Assembly: GCF_026213295.1 (NCBI RefSeq)
Contig: NC_079420.1
Span: 10,559,328-10,623,327, forward strand
Source of the DNA: Gadus chalcogrammus
Lineage: Eukaryota > Chordata > Actinopteri > Gadiformes > Gadidae
Reading direction: 5' to 3'
DNA: 64,000 bases
The notes under the pieces are model-generated. The model worked only from the letters and a program-made list of their open reading frames with translations. It was not told the origin of the DNA and searched no databases. Each line of letters starts with the position of its first letter. Within the stretch, counting starts at the first letter, position 1. The position numbers were made by a program, and so were the translations under genes. Positions 1 to 36,187 of the stretch are shown in pieces.

Positions 1-33
1 CCCAACGATCTCAGATTAGAACCGTGGAGCTCC

Positions 34-251
34 GGGAGGCATGCGGCTCAGGAGGTAGAATGAGTTGGCTGGTATCCGGAAGGTTGCTAGTTCGATCCCT
101 GCTCCTATCGGGCTGTCTGCCGCCTTGCATGGTTGACTCCGCCGTCGGTGTGTGAATATGTGCATGAATGGGTGAATGTGAGGCAGTGTTGTAAAGCGCT
201 TTGAGTGGCACTGGTTAGAAAAGCGCTGTATAAACGCAGTCCGTTTACGAT
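34..251 (+). mobile_element. Family A repeat, tRNA-derived SINE-like
   Basis: The head carries an A-box-like TGGCTCAGG-type motif (here CGGCTCAGGAGG) and a B-box GTTCGATCCC. The tail is the recurring GCGCTTTGAGTGGC...GAAAAGCGCTGTATAAA. At least ten related copies in the window share both ends, which defines the family. Near-identical 19-base flanks (AGATTAGAACCG...) lie at 12 and 354. Confidence 0.75.
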
Positions 252-1849
252 TTACAATGTGGCAATGTTGACTTCCCAGCGCAGTGGTAGCGCTGGTAAC
301 GTGATACTGTGTGCTACTGGGGCTGGTCGTCCCATTCAGAGCACAATGCTTCCAGATTAGAACCGGGGAGCTTATAACCAACGAGCTGGCACAGGACTTA
401 CTGCGATGTTTCTGACGTTCAAAATACAACGTCTGTCGTTGTATGTGTCGTGGCGATTCTCATGTCCAGGGACGAAATATGCAATACAGACCATAACTAG
501 CGACTACGTACTAAAATACTGGTTCCGTACCATTAGGACTTCCTTTTCCCCCCGAATATCCGAACTCTTTAAACCCCACAGTCTCAACACAAACGTCTGG
601 TTTCTCCGTTAAAAGCCTTTTCGGTTCATAGTTTTGTAACTCAACCTGTCTGAACCATATGTGAGTAGTGCGTTTTCTGCGTGTCTCACCCAGGTGTGTG
701 AGTAATGGGTGGAGTACGCAGTGACGCGCACACGCAGTATGCAACCATTCATGCAGGATTCATTCAACCATTCACGTCGGATGAAACCATTCATGCCGTG
801 TTCCTGGTTTATGAGACGCCCCTTATGCTGTAACGCAATTCGTCTCTGTTTACGCCACACAGTGCGCAGGAAGCACCTCCTCCTCGCTTCCTGTGCGGCG
901 TGCACTCTAGTATGGGTATAGTGTGAAGGCCCTTTCTCCTGTGAACGTGAGAACTACCGGTTGACCCTTCACAGAGAGAGAGACCCCTACCTGGAGTCCC
1001 CCACACCTGATGCCTGTGCTATGCCCGGCAGGTTTCCTGTTTGAGGTTGCAGGTGGGGTTGTATGTGGGTCGTGGACTGGTTCCCTTGGTGAGGGTCTGG
1101 GTGGGTGGGTTCAGTAACCTGACCCCCCCTCCCCGTTGAAGCAGCTGTAGCTGCACAGCTCTGGCAAAGAGAGCAGCATCAGATCGGATAGTGTGTGTGT
1201 GTGTGTGTTCGGTCCACGGTTCTTCTGGGTGTGTGCTCAAGCTTGTACGTTGGCATGTCTGTGTGTGTCTGTGGTTCTTCTCCGTGTGTGTGTGGTTCTT
1301 CTGGGTATGCACTCCAAGCTTGTACGTTGGTGTGTGTGTGTGTCTGTAAATGGATCTGTTTTGGTCTGCTAAGAGTTGATACGCAGCGAGCCACACCAAC
1401 TTGTAGAGCAGGGGGTTGGGTTTGTGTCAGACCCCCTAAACTGTAGATGTTGTTGTGTTTGATGCTTTGGGGGGCGGCGCCATTTTGTGAATAGGTTTGA
1501 ATATTGTTGTTTCATGTGGTGCGTACTGGGGGCAAGGAGTACGGGGGTAATGATGACCTGACCGCCAGTGAGGGGACAGTTGGCTGAAGGTTAATTTGTC
1601 ACTTCTCAGCTCGCAGCAGCTGCTCAGTCGCAGGTTGGACTCTGGTCTAAACATAGCAGTGAATACAAACAGCTTCCTTCCACTACCAACGGCGCCCCCC
1701 CCCCCCCCTCCAAAATAACCAAACAACACTATACCCAGGCATCCACTCTCCTAAACGCACACCCAGACAGTATTGGCCTTTGTACAACCCTTTGGATCTC
1801 TGGTCGTTCCTAAGGGGGGTGTGGGGTGGAGATGTTCCGATGCAATCTC

Positions 1850-2060
1850 TCCCTTCCCGATTCCTGAACTTGAGTATCGGCCGATACCGAGTGTATATAC
1901 CGTTAGAGAATCTAGCATTGTAACTACTAATACCACTTGTTCTTATTGAAGGGTTCTCTTAAGATGACAGCAATGTACAGTCGGTTCACCTACTGTTGAT
2001 CCGATGGCATGGGATCGGCGCATAGACTTGCGTACTCGCCGGTACAGATACTCTAGTGTT
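1850..2060 (+). mobile_element. Family C repeat (GATACCGA-rich)
   Basis: Family C shares CTTGAGTATCGGCCGATACC, GCATTGTAACTACTAATA and GGATCGGCGCA...GACTT, and ends in GATAC-type motifs. Four loci in the window match. The class is not identified. Confidence 0.55.
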
Positions 2061-2671
2061 TCCTGCGTGTGTTTGGCCCTGATGTGGAAACATTTTCGTA
2101 CCTTTTTCCATTTCCCACCGTTGGATCAGAGCAGCTGTGTTTGGAGTGTCACCGTGTCCCCTCGATCCCTCAGCAGATATCTGGGTCGCGTTCCTCCCTG
2201 ACCTCAGCGTCTGAAACAGGTGACGGCTCGGAGTCAGTGCGGTGTTTTCCCGGGACATTTGGCCCGTTTTGGGGGTGCTTATCAGTCGGTATGTCCGGTC
2301 TATTTGTGGAGGAGGAGAAGGCCAGACGCAGCTCTTAACACCACCGAGTTGTCTCTCGGACAAGCCTGACTTCACCTTGGATGTTCCAGCACAGCTCTGG
2401 TTTTGAGGAAGGCTAATAATTACTCCGCTAGTTAGTTAGGAGGTTTCAAAAACCGCATGTTAAGGCTGCTAGGTATGTGGCCTTTACTGGAGAGAACCTC
2501 CCCTGGTGTGACTCAACCGGGACAGCGTATGCAAATCACTGCTCCAGCAACAATGGGTTTGGATTTGTCTTCCTTCAGTCACTGGCCAGGTTCATTCTGG
2601 GCCAAGTTCTGCTTAAATACCCAGAAACTGTGTTGGTGCTCACAATGTTCCTCATAAGATCGATCTAAATA

Positions 2672-2796
<125 letters not shown>

Positions 2797-2929
2797 GGCA
2801 GGCCACTGTGGGCCGTTAGGGACCCAGTAAAGTAGTCCTATGTTGACTCTGAGATAGGAGAACTGATAAGGCAGAGATAGCCACGTCTGGCCCCCTGGTC
2901 AGTGTGAGACGGAGCCGGGGGCCTTTAGC

Positions 2930-3845
2930 CCCAACTCGCCCTCAGTATGGAGCCTTTAGCCCCACCTGGCCCTGAGTATGAGATGCGGTCTTTAGCCCCG
3001 TCTGGCCCTGAGTATGAGACGGGGCCTTTAGCCCCACCTGGCCCCGAGTATGAGACGGGGCCTTAAGACCCACCTGGCCCCGAGTATGAGACGGGGCCTT
3101 AAGACCCACCTGGCCCCGAGTATGAGACGGGGCCTTAAGACCCACCTGGCCCCGAGTATGAGACGGGGCCTTAAGACCCACCTGGCCCCGAGTATGAGAC
3201 GGGGCCTTTAGCCCCGCCTGGCCCTGAGTATGAGACGGGGCCTTTAGACCCACCTGGCCCTGAGTATGAGACGGGGCCTTTAGCCCCACCTGGCCCTGAG
3301 TATGAGACGGGGCCTTAAGACCCACCTGGCCCTGAGTATGAGACTGGGCCTTTAGCCCCGCCTGGCCCTGAGTATGTGACTGGGCCTTAAGACCCACCTG
3401 GCCCTGAGTATGAGACTGGGCCTTTAGCCCCGCCTGGCCCTGAGTATGAGACTGGGCCTTAAGCCCCACCTGGCCCTCAGTATGAGACGGGGCCTTGTTA
3501 AGCCCCACCTGGCCCTCAGTATGAGACGGGGCCTTGTTAAGCCCCACCTGGCCCTCAGTATGAGGCGGGGCCTTGTTAAGCCCCACCTGGCCCTCAGTAT
3601 GAGACGGGGCCTTGTTAAGCCCCACCTGGCCCTCAGTATGAGACGGGGCCTTGTTAAGCCCCACCTGGCCCTCAGTATGAGACGGGGCCTTGTTAAGCCC
3701 CACCTGGCCCTCAGTATGAGACGGGGCCTGGTTAAGCCCCACCTGGCCCTCAGTATGAGACAGGGCCTTAAGCCCCACCTGGCCCTCAGTATGAGCCGGG
3801 GCCTTAAGCCCCACCTGGCCCTCAGTATGAGCCGGGGCCTGTGGG
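2930..3845. repeat. Minisatellite, about 25 units of 36-39 bp
   Basis: The unit core is CCTGGCCCTGAGTATGAGAC plus GGGGCCTTAAGCCCCA variants. The unit lengths are mostly multiples of three, which keeps the minus strand open for 323 codons. I treat that frame as a by-product. Confidence 0.9.
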
Positions 3846-6800
3846 GTTAACCCACTACCCTGACTGGAGGCTGAGCTCTGACAGAGAAGGTCGGGGGGCC
3901 GGCTGCATAGCATTACTATTGATCAGTATTCATCCTGACCGCGGGCACCATATGGGTCAAGGTCCCTCCAGGTGCACGTGAGCCACCACAAGCCCTGCAG
4001 AAAGCAGTAAATGTTTTGGGTGAACAACACGCAGTAATTGTGCCGGCATTAACCAACCCTGCAGAAAGCAGTACATTTTTTTGAAATGTTTTTGTACCCC
4101 ACTATATTATAAGTGACACAATGTTACAACTGTGGATGGTTTGCATTGTAGTTAAACTGTACATTTCAAGTGCTTCCATCCATCTGGTTCAATAGGAGGC
4201 ACGGTTCTTTGTTCTTTTTAGTCGAAGATCAACCAAGCGATGGCTCTGTAGAGAGGAATTTGGCTGCTATCAGTCTCCTGGATAGATAAACCCCACTAGA
4301 ACCATGGGACTCAGACCAAGTCTTCAGGTCAGATCAAGTCTTGAGTCCGGTCTTCACATCAGAGGGCTGTAATTCTGAGCGTCACTATCTGTTGAATATC
4401 GACTTTCAAACAACATAATCTGCTGTTGCGATGCAGGAGTACACAACCAGACCGTAGCGCTTTACTGCCTTTCACTTTCGGTTTGGACTGAAAAGGTATT
4501 CCTCCCAGTCATCTTCATAAAACCAGTCTAAAACGAGGAACTCCACCGCCTAGGGCCAGCTCGTAAACAGAGACCAACCCACCTCATGGTGTTCAACAAC
4601 ATGTCACCTGGGGAGACTGTAGTCCCAACCAAAGCCTGGTCTCCTGTTTTGTTTCTTTATCGTAACAAAGAACAGGACTGTTCGACTAACATTCGAACAG
4701 TCAACCAAGAGCCCTACCAATCCTACAATCAAACCTTAGTCGGTCCAGAGCTCTACCAATCACACGATCCAACCTTAGTCGGTCCAGAACCCTGCAACCA
4801 AGGCAGACGACCGGGGCAACCAGGGCAGAAGGTCTGATCAGATGATCAGACCTTCGTTAACTAACTAAATAAGATGAATAGTTGACAAGGAGGGGTGGCC
4901 ATGTCTGATTTGATCAGATAGTGTCATTTCTAACTGAAAAGGACCAGCTATTTAACGCTTGGTAACCACCTCAAATGATTACAATCATTCTAATTTCCGT
5001 TCCACCTAGCCTTGACCCCGTCCAATCATAAACAGAATGTGCTCGCCCAGAATTTAACCCCGGGGTGCATTGGGCCCGTCTGAAGGTTAAGGATGTACTG
5101 TATTACTGTCACCGTGATCCACCGTCAAGCTAGCACTTTGGCCCACCGTGGTGATGTTTGCATGATGCACAGCCAAGGGAAAGGCTTTCAAGTGCACTGA
5201 TCTGCATCTAAGTGCACAGATCAGACAGGAGGGAACCATCAGCAGTATGTTACAGCTGGTAAACAGTAACAAAGAGCGGAGGACTGGGAGAGCGTTTGAC
5301 CACTTTTAGTACCCTGTTGTTTTCAGGAAAAGAGAAGACTAGTGGGAGCGATGTATGGATTATCCAGTGCGGTTATTTTTAGTTGCCTTCTACTCTGAAT
5401 AAATGATCGCGTTCCCATGTGAATACTTGATGTGTGGTCCGTATCGGTGCGTGTGTGTGTGTTTGTCTACAGTGGCATTGTCGGAGCCCATTTCATCAAA
5501 CCAAGCGCCTCACACACATGAATCAGTCTGTCATTCACGGCGCTACGCAGCATGTCGGTTTGTTTTGGTCCTGGTGTGGGTGGTGCAGCGCTCTGCGGTG
5601 CAGCGCTCTGCGGTGCAGCACGCGTCCCCGTCTGCCTCCTCTCCTCCCCCAAGCCTTCTAACCTGCTTACCGTCCTGCAGTCAGAACCTGACCTATCAGG
5701 AGAGCCAGGGGTCAGTCACCTGACCGCTGGCCTGGCTGGGTCACACTGGCCGAGAGAGAGAGACCAAGAGGGAGAGAGTGACGGAGAGACGGATAGAGAG
5801 AGCTTAGACAGAAACAGCCTGCCGCCACCAGCCCCGCGACTCTAGCCTCTAACACGGTTACCATGGCAGCCATGCCCGAAAAGTTTCGGTGTGTTTTTTT
5901 TTTTTTTTTGGTTTTGTTTTTCTAAGCTTGTCATGCGCATCCTTTTTCTTGTTTTGACGGGATGAAAGAGGAAGAGGTAGAGGCAGCGCGGCGAACAGCT
6001 CACAGTTTTGGCACGCCGCTCGCTTCGTGTGTGTCGAGAAAAGGAATGTCACACGCACGGCTTTGATGTCGGCGCTCGCTGTGCCGCAGTCAGACTCCCC
6101 TCGACCTCACCTGGGTTTATCACTGTGTAACCAGCCCCCCCCCGTTAACCACGCTGAGAACCTACCCCGCTCGATCGCTTCAGCGCGCCACAGCAGCCTT
6201 CCTCTCTCGCGGCCTGTCTGTCTCTGTCTCTGTCTCTCACTTCCTCGGTCCCTCTCTTTCTGTCTATGTCGCTGTATGTTTATTTCGCTCCGTCTGTCTC
6301 ACTGTGTCTTTGCCTCTCGTTCTCACGCTGTCTGTGTCTGTCTCTCTGTCTCACTTTGTCTCTTTGTCTCTCGTTCTCACCCTGTCTCTCTCTCTCTCTC
6401 TCTCTATGTCTCTCTCTCCTTTACACTGTGAACCACACAATGCCGGCCTTTATGCGCGGGTCTCTAATGGAGCCAACTCCTTCACTCATGTCCTCATTGT
6501 CTGGGCCGGGGTGAGAGAAGGCTGCTCTTTAGAAAGGCAGCGCTGAGCTCACCAGGGAACTACGCCAGCGACGTGCTTGTTCCTCTGCTCACCCCAGCGA
6601 GAGCTGGGTTGGTGGTGGTGGGAATATGCGAAGGGTGGGCCGGAGCTGGTGGTGTAAGGGTGGTGGTGGTGGTGGGTGTGGGTATGTGCCAGGGTGGGTC
6701 GAGGCAGGGAGCTGCGTGTTTTGGAGGAGGTGGTGGTGGATGTATAGGGGGTGGTGGTGGGCTGACTGCCATTCTTGAAGCAACGCGTCATTCTGGGGAG

Positions 6801-9652
6801 AACCAGGGTTTCCTTCTAAAGCACAGCGAGTCTGTTGTTAACCTGAACGGAGAGGTTTAATCCGGCGTCTTTGTCCCAGTCGGTCGCGGTAGGGAAACGC
6901 TTAATCTGTAACTGGGTTAGCTTTAATTATTGACTGGTTTCAGAGCACTGGTCACTTCTCTCCAGAGTCTGGCATCATGGGCTGTTTAAGTGACTGTCTG
7001 ACCGGCTCTGTAGTGGGGGGGGGGGGGGTCAGTGTGACCTCTACTTCCTTTACTGTGGGGGGGGGGGGTCCACAGTGTGACCTCTACTTCCTGTATGGTG
7101 GGGGGGGGTCCGCAGTGTGACCTCTACTTCCTGTACGGTGGGGGAGGGTTCACCGTGCTGCTTCTCCAAGGCTACGGCTTGTGGTTCTCTGACTCGCTCC
7201 GGTTCTTCAGTAGCTCCGGTTTTCCGCCTCGCTCCGGTTCTGCGCCTCGCTTCGAGCAGCGCTGGGGAGACATGTGCCCTCCGTATGGCACGCGTGTCTG
7301 CTGGCATCAGGCCTGGGATCCGTGCAACCGTAATAAACAACCTTTATTCCTGTTCTCTGGTGGGGCGCGTCCTCATGTCCTGGAGGTGGAGGTAGCGATG
7401 GGGGGGAGGGTTGGAGGGGGGGGGGGAAGGGGTGATGGTGATGGCTTTATTGAAGCTGTCGTGCACCTTTTTTCGTCGTGGAAAATGCTGCAGGGTCGCC
7501 TTGGTTACAAATCCCTAATCGCCGTGCCTGGGATACCACCCCTCCCTAACACACGCACACGCACACACTGGGCCCGTTCCCAGCGGATCTGTAGCGAAGC
7601 ATAGGGAGGGATCAGAACCACAGCTCCCAGTCCGTCAGCAGAGAGCAGAGGGCTGAGCTGATCAGACGAGTCCCCCTCCACCTCCCCCTCCGCTCTCTCC
7701 CCCACAGATCCCCGTTCAGGTTCTGGTCTGGTGGGTACTGCCTGGGGGTCTCCTGCCAACACATCGACGCATGCGGAGCAGAGGGGCTTTTGGTTGCATA
7801 GGCTGGGATAACTAGAGAACGCAATGTTTAAGTAGGGCTTTGCGATATGGTCGTTTCCTGTTGTCGTTTCCTGCTTCTAAAGGTAGCATTATGTTCAAGT
7901 GATGTCCCTTTGGCAGCAGACTGTGACTTGCCGTCCCTTCACCCAAGATAGTCTCCATTATTATAACTGATGATTAATATCAAAAATCTGAATGCCTCAA
8001 CCCCTCATCCTTACAATATTGGCACAATATTGATATCAAGGGCATGTTGTCAGAAATATGGATGTTGGATTTGGTCCACCGCCTAGCCCCTCTGTATAAG
8101 TTGTATTTATAGCATCAGGCTCACTATAAAAGCACTCTGTGGGACACGCTCCCTCTGAGCAGACCCTGCCGGGGAATGTGCGGTGGGTTCACGTGTGTGA
8201 CTGGAGCCCCGGACAATGCTCGAAAAAGAATAAATCTGAGATACGGCGATGCTGCCCTGATATCCGAGTGAATGAGTGAGTGAGTGGAATGATCGCTGTT
8301 TTGCCGTTCAACTGGTAAAGAACAGAATGGGCAGCAGCCGAAGGTTGTTGAGAAAATTGTGGGATTCCCAACCTGGAGCTCTGAACGCAGGACCGCTCCA
8401 GCTGGCGGCGGACTGGGAGGGACTGGGAGGGACTGGGAGAGACTGGGGATCTAGAGGTTCCTCAAGGTCCCCTGACTCATGTGTCTGTATTTAGTCTTCA
8501 CAGAGAGACAGACAGACCGGTCTAGATCTGTGTGTCTGCTCTTAGTCTGTATGTCAGTTGACAGTTCCAGAGGGCCACAGGTCTGTCTGGGAGGCCACGT
8601 ATTGTAATGATCAACCCTTTGGTCTGTTTCCATGGAACACACTCACCCCGGCAGGAGTCTGAGGCTGACGCTCATCATCTCTGGTTTGTCATCCTGCTAT
8701 CTTTCATCCCCCACGTTGCACACACACACACACACTCACACTCTCTCACTCTCTCGTAGGGGTTCTGTTAGCTGTTGGTGGAGTGTGGTTTGTGGCCACG
8801 CCCACGCTGGGAAAATCCCTCCGGGGGGTGGTGGAGGTGTTCTCTCTGAGGGGCCGGTGTGTGAAAGTGCTGTTATAGCATTAGCATTAGTGCTACGGCA
8901 GCGGTTAGCGACCGGCCGTCTGTTGGAGTCAAAGTTGGCACGGTGTTGATTGGTGTAGCTCTGTGCTCACTCAGGCCTCGACTCCTGGGTCCTCTTAATG
9001 TAATTTTAATCGTCTGCTCCTTCGCCTGAATTCTGATGAGGTTTCTCTGGGAGCGGACGGAAGAGGTGGGGGAGAAGGGAGAGGCTGGGGACGCAGGTGG
9101 GAGAGGTTGGGTGTGGAGGAGGGGGAGGCAGAGGCAGGGTTAGGTGGAGGAGGAGGAGGAAGATACAGGGGAAGGTTGAGTGGCATGGTAAGGGGGAGGG
9201 CGAGGTCGGGGCATGGCATGGCTCCGGGCCACGGAGGTGTGTTCCTTCCACGTTTTGTCTGGTGTGATTCTTGTAGGACTCTGGGCTTATTCACGACTGA
9301 TTCACCGTGTGCCTGCTGGGGCCTGCTCCTCTCTCCGCTCCAGCCCCTCCCCTCCACTCCCCTCCCATCCCCTCTTTCCCATGTGACGGATCCTACCTGG
9401 CAGGGAGTAGTCTCTGCGTGACAGCCTGACATCCCGGGGTGACGCAATCCTCCCCAGTCCTGCCCGGGCAGAGGAGCGCTCTTTGTTGTGATTGGTCCGT
9501 TTTTAGATTAGCTCCCCCGATGGTCGTGTGTGAATCTATGTCTCTGGCTTTATCGGAAGTAAACCCTTCTGCTTTTCTTGGGGGATGATTTATATAAAAA
9601 CAAGGCAATAAAGGTGATGTCGCTAAGAATGAAGAGCAGTTAATTGAGTCAA

Positions 9653-9906
9653 CAGACTGCATTTATACAGCGCATTTCTAACCAGTGGCCTCTCAAAGTG
9701 CTTTACAATATTGCCTATTCATGTGCACATTTTCACACCGACGGCGGTGTCATCCACGCAAGGCGACAGCCAGTTCATCGGGAGCAGTCAGGGTGAGGGG
9801 TCTCGCCCAGTGACACCTCTACACTCAGCTAGGAGGAGGCGGGGATTGCACTAGCAACCTTCCGGTTACCAGCCGATCCGCTCTACCTCCTGTGCCACTT
9901 GCCCCC
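9653..9906 (-). mobile_element. Family A repeat (reverse orientation)
   Basis: This is the reverse complement of the family. It starts with the GCATTTATACAGCGC tail and ends in the tRNA-like head, with the B-box and GAGCCAC-like motif degenerate. Confidence 0.7.
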
Positions 9907-10225
9907 CGAGGGTCATTTGTTCGAAACAGAGCAGTATCGGGGAGGAGAAGGCATGGTGCGAATATCCGCTTCGAGCCGGCTGCGCCTTCCTCGGTCTGAG
10001 CCAACCTCTGTGTCGGGTTCCGAGAATCCGTCCTACCTGTCAATCATAGCCGGCCGTAAGGCAGAGGGAGAGAGACGCAGGGTGGAGCCTGGGTCTTGTT
10101 TGGTTTCAAAAACGCCCCCCCCCCCCCCCCCCCCCCCTTTTTAAACCGTTGATAAAAACTACAATTCATTTTGGGCTAGCCCCTGCCACAGCCCCATGTC
10201 ACACCCTGTCTCTTAAATTACCCCA

Positions 10226-10480
10226 TTGTTGTATGTTTTACGTCCTGGCACTTAAAAATAGTACTAAGCATTATGTAGCATCTTATCCTAGCTATCTTTT
10301 TTGTGTACGGGGAAGGGGTTAACCTCGTTACTGTTAGTGCGTGGCACTTGGTTCTATGAACATCCTTACTGTACCGACATGTACTGTCGTTTCTCTTTCT
10401 TCTGACCAATGTACTCATAGTGAGTCGCTTTGAATAAGAGCGTCTGCTGAATTACCTTAATGTTATGTAATGTAACTATC
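10226..10480 (+). mobile_element. Family B interspersed repeat
   Basis: Family B is defined here by nine copies sharing AGCATCTTATCCTAGCTATC, ACTTGGTTCTATG, CATCCTTACTGTACCGACA and a tail GTCGCTTTGGATAAAAGCGT. This copy ends 22 bases before the cdk17 exon 1 acceptor. Confidence 0.7.
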
Positions 10481-10502
10481 TCCCCCTCTCTCCCCCCCAC
10501 AG

Positions 10503-10524
10503 GCCTCCCCTTCCCGAGAGCTCC
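10503..10524 (+). promoter_or_regulatory. cdk17: cdk17 5' UTR segment in first coding exon
   Basis: The acceptor cccccacag precedes 22 bases of leader and then the ATG. The exon therefore starts with untranslated sequence, and the transcription start lies upstream in another exon. Confidence 0.7.
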
Positions 10525-28277
<17,753 letters not shown>

Positions 28278-28419
28278 GAACTCAGAGTTTGATTTAGTTA
28301 TTTTTTCCTCCATTATGTTTGTTTTTTTTTAAATAAGAGAAGGCTCTACTTTGCTGTACACTCTCACGGCGGAGGGATACATAGACGGACATTGTGGTGA
28401 CCGGGTCTTACACCTCCGG

Positions 28420-28560
28420 ACCCAGGGGGGAAACCAGACCCTGGACCCAGGAGGGAACCAGACCCTGGACCATGACCCTGGTCCAAGGGGGTCTGGACCA
28501 AGGGGGGAACCAGACCCTGGTCCCTGGACCCAGGGCGGATCCGCCCCGCGTCGTGAACCA
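28420..28560 (+). repeat. cdk17: CCAGACCCTGG-rich repeat in cdk17 3' UTR
   Basis: Direct and inverted copies of GGGAACCAGACCCTGG and its complement could fold into hairpins in the mRNA. Confidence 0.7.
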
Positions 28561-29169
28561 GACCCAAAAAAAGAGACATTGTTTATACACATTTATATTT
28601 ATTGGGGAGAGAATTTGCTGCTAGAAACCAACTACTGTCTAGAATTCTAACGACTCAGTCACTTTAAGGCAAACATGCAATGTGTATAGAATTTTAATTT
28701 GTTTACTTTCTGAAGTGGTGTTTTTACTCATTTTTGTCATCATCATTTTCAACGATTCAAACTCCACCTTGAGACGGTTGGGTGGGGCAGGGGGGGGGGG
28801 GAGGCGACTCACCCCCTCACACTCAGACGTCCCCCCTCCCTCTCTGCTCCTCACCCACCTCATGATGAAAGGTCAAAGGTCGGGTAGTCCCCGCCCCGGT
28901 CACCTCGTGACCCAGAGGATCTGACCCCTCATTGCCCCATGCCGTGGGCATCGAGCAGAAAAAACGAAATGTCCTGCGAGGGTATGCAAATCCGAAGACG
29001 AGAACGGACGCAAAAGGCGGGGGGTGGGGCCTCGGGCGTTACCGTGGCGATGGGTGACATCCAATCCCCACGTCCTCCTTCCTGATGCTAGCGAGGGGAG
29101 TTCCCAGCTGTTCTTGTCACTGCTCGCCCACGGCAGAGCAGGGCTTCCTTGTTGGTGTTGCATGCCTGC

Positions 29170-29575
29170 TCTGGTCCTGAGGAGGGCCGAGCCTCAGACC
29201 AGGTCAGAGGTCAGAGCCTCAGACCAGGTCAGAGGTCAGAGCTCTGGTCCTCAGCCGCGGTCAGAGGTCAGAGCTCTGATCCTCAGACCGGGTCAGAGCC
29301 TCAGACCAGGTCAGAGGTCAGAGCTCTGGTCCTCAGCCGGGGTCAGAGGTCAGAGCTCTGATCCTCAGACCGGGTCAAGAGGTCAGAGCTCTGGTTCTCA
29401 GACCGGGTCAGAGGTCAGAGCTCTGGTCCTCAGACCGGGTCAGAGGTCAGAGCTCTGGTCCTCAGACCGGGTCAGAGGTCAGAGCTCTGGTCCTCAGACC
29501 GGGTCAGAGGTCAGAGCTCTGGTTCTCAGACCGGGTCAGAGGTCAGAGCTCTGGTCCTCAGACCAGTGGTCCCAT
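29170..29575 (+). repeat. cdk17: DR1-bearing minisatellite in cdk17 3' UTR
   Basis: Units of about 31-33 bases: GGGTCAGAGGTCAGAGCTCT then GGTCCTCAGACC. GGTCAGAGGTCA, two half-sites one base apart, occurs ten times, plus one copy with two-base spacing. Confidence 0.9.
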
Positions 29576-29914
29576 CTCCTCTGTATTCAGGGAGCGCTTG
29601 CTCTCCATCCCTGCTCCTCCACCCCCCCTCTCCCTTATAGTGAATACGATTATGGAGTCGCAGTATATTTAACAGTGTTACCAGAGATGTTTTGTATGAC
29701 AACGTTTAACTTTATTTGTGAATAATTGTCATGTTTAGCATGTTGTTGCAGAACCCCTTCCTGTATCTGAGCTTGAGTTGTTTTGGGTTTTTTTCAAGAG
29801 AAAAATATTAAACTTATAAAATAATCGGAAATGGCGATTTGTGAAATGTGACGGATTAATGCGCTGCTTTGAAACGATACTCCAAACCACCACGTTCAAG
29901 CATTCAATGCTTTG

Positions 29915-30620
29915 TTTAATGAAAATAACATTTTTTTCACCAATACAAAAGTATACAGATTACATACTGTATATCAAGTCCAGTATAAAAAACACAAGAA
30001 TTACAAAAGGTTTTCAATTGATTAGAAATCTCGTCTTTATAAAAAAAGGAAAAATCAAACAAAGGCACAGCCAGTAATATAGAAGCACAGTGCTACAAAA
30101 TAGACTTCACCACTTACAGAAACTACACGTTTCCATTGGCAATCAACAATGAGATGCTTTTCCAAAGAATACAAAAAGAAATGGAGTTTGGATCTAGTAG
30201 CATTTCTACACTAAGCCACAAGAACTCCATCTTCCACACCCGTTCACGCTTTGAACCGAGGAGCCAGACCTCCAGGGGGAGAGGAACCTCCAGGCCTCCA
30301 GGTGGCAGCGGAGACCTCCAGGAGCAGAGAGGAGACCTCCAGGGACATGGAGAGGAGCCGGACATCCGGGGGGAAGGAGAGGAGCAGGACCTCCAGGGCG
30401 TGGCACCCGTGGCTCAACCAAGATGAGACTCGGAACAACTCGAGTGCGAAACAAACAGGTGAGGGTCCCACATTCGACGGTTCATCATACAAACTCCACA
30501 TGGCAGGCACATGTTCAACAAAACAAGGGAGAGAGAGACGAGGTCTAAGGACCGTCGACGCTAAGAGACAGGATTTAAAAATAAACAAAGTTTTAAGTAT
30601 TTCGTTCCCCTCCGTTCCGA
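29915..30620 (-). promoter_or_regulatory. elk3: elk3 3' UTR with poly(A) signal
   Basis: This is A/T-rich sequence after the elk3 stop on the minus strand. TTTAAT at 29915-29920 reads ATTAAA on the minus strand and is the likely distal poly(A) signal. A CTCCAGG-rich low-complexity patch lies at 30255-30400. The end is inferred. Confidence 0.5.
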
Positions 30621-35941
<5,321 letters not shown>

Positions 35942-36063
35942 GCCTGGAGGAGAGGTGGAGCACGGGGTCAGGCGTCAGAAGGGACTACTTAGTACCTGGA
36001 GTCTCCTTATGGTTGAGGGGCCAGCAGCCCAGCCCTGATTTAAAATGTTTGCCTGTATGTACG

Positions 36064-36187
<124 letters not shown>

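Larger units (their letters stand above)
28278..29830 (+). promoter_or_regulatory. cdk17: cdk17 3' UTR with poly(A) signal
   Basis: The sequence after the TAG stop is non-coding. It contains a CCAGACCCTGG-rich block (28420-28560) and a DR1-like minisatellite (29170-29575). The best cleavage signal is ATTAAA at 29807-29812. The convergent elk3 gene has its own candidate signal about 100 bases further right, so the two transcripts end almost back to back. The extent is inferred. Confidence 0.6.
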
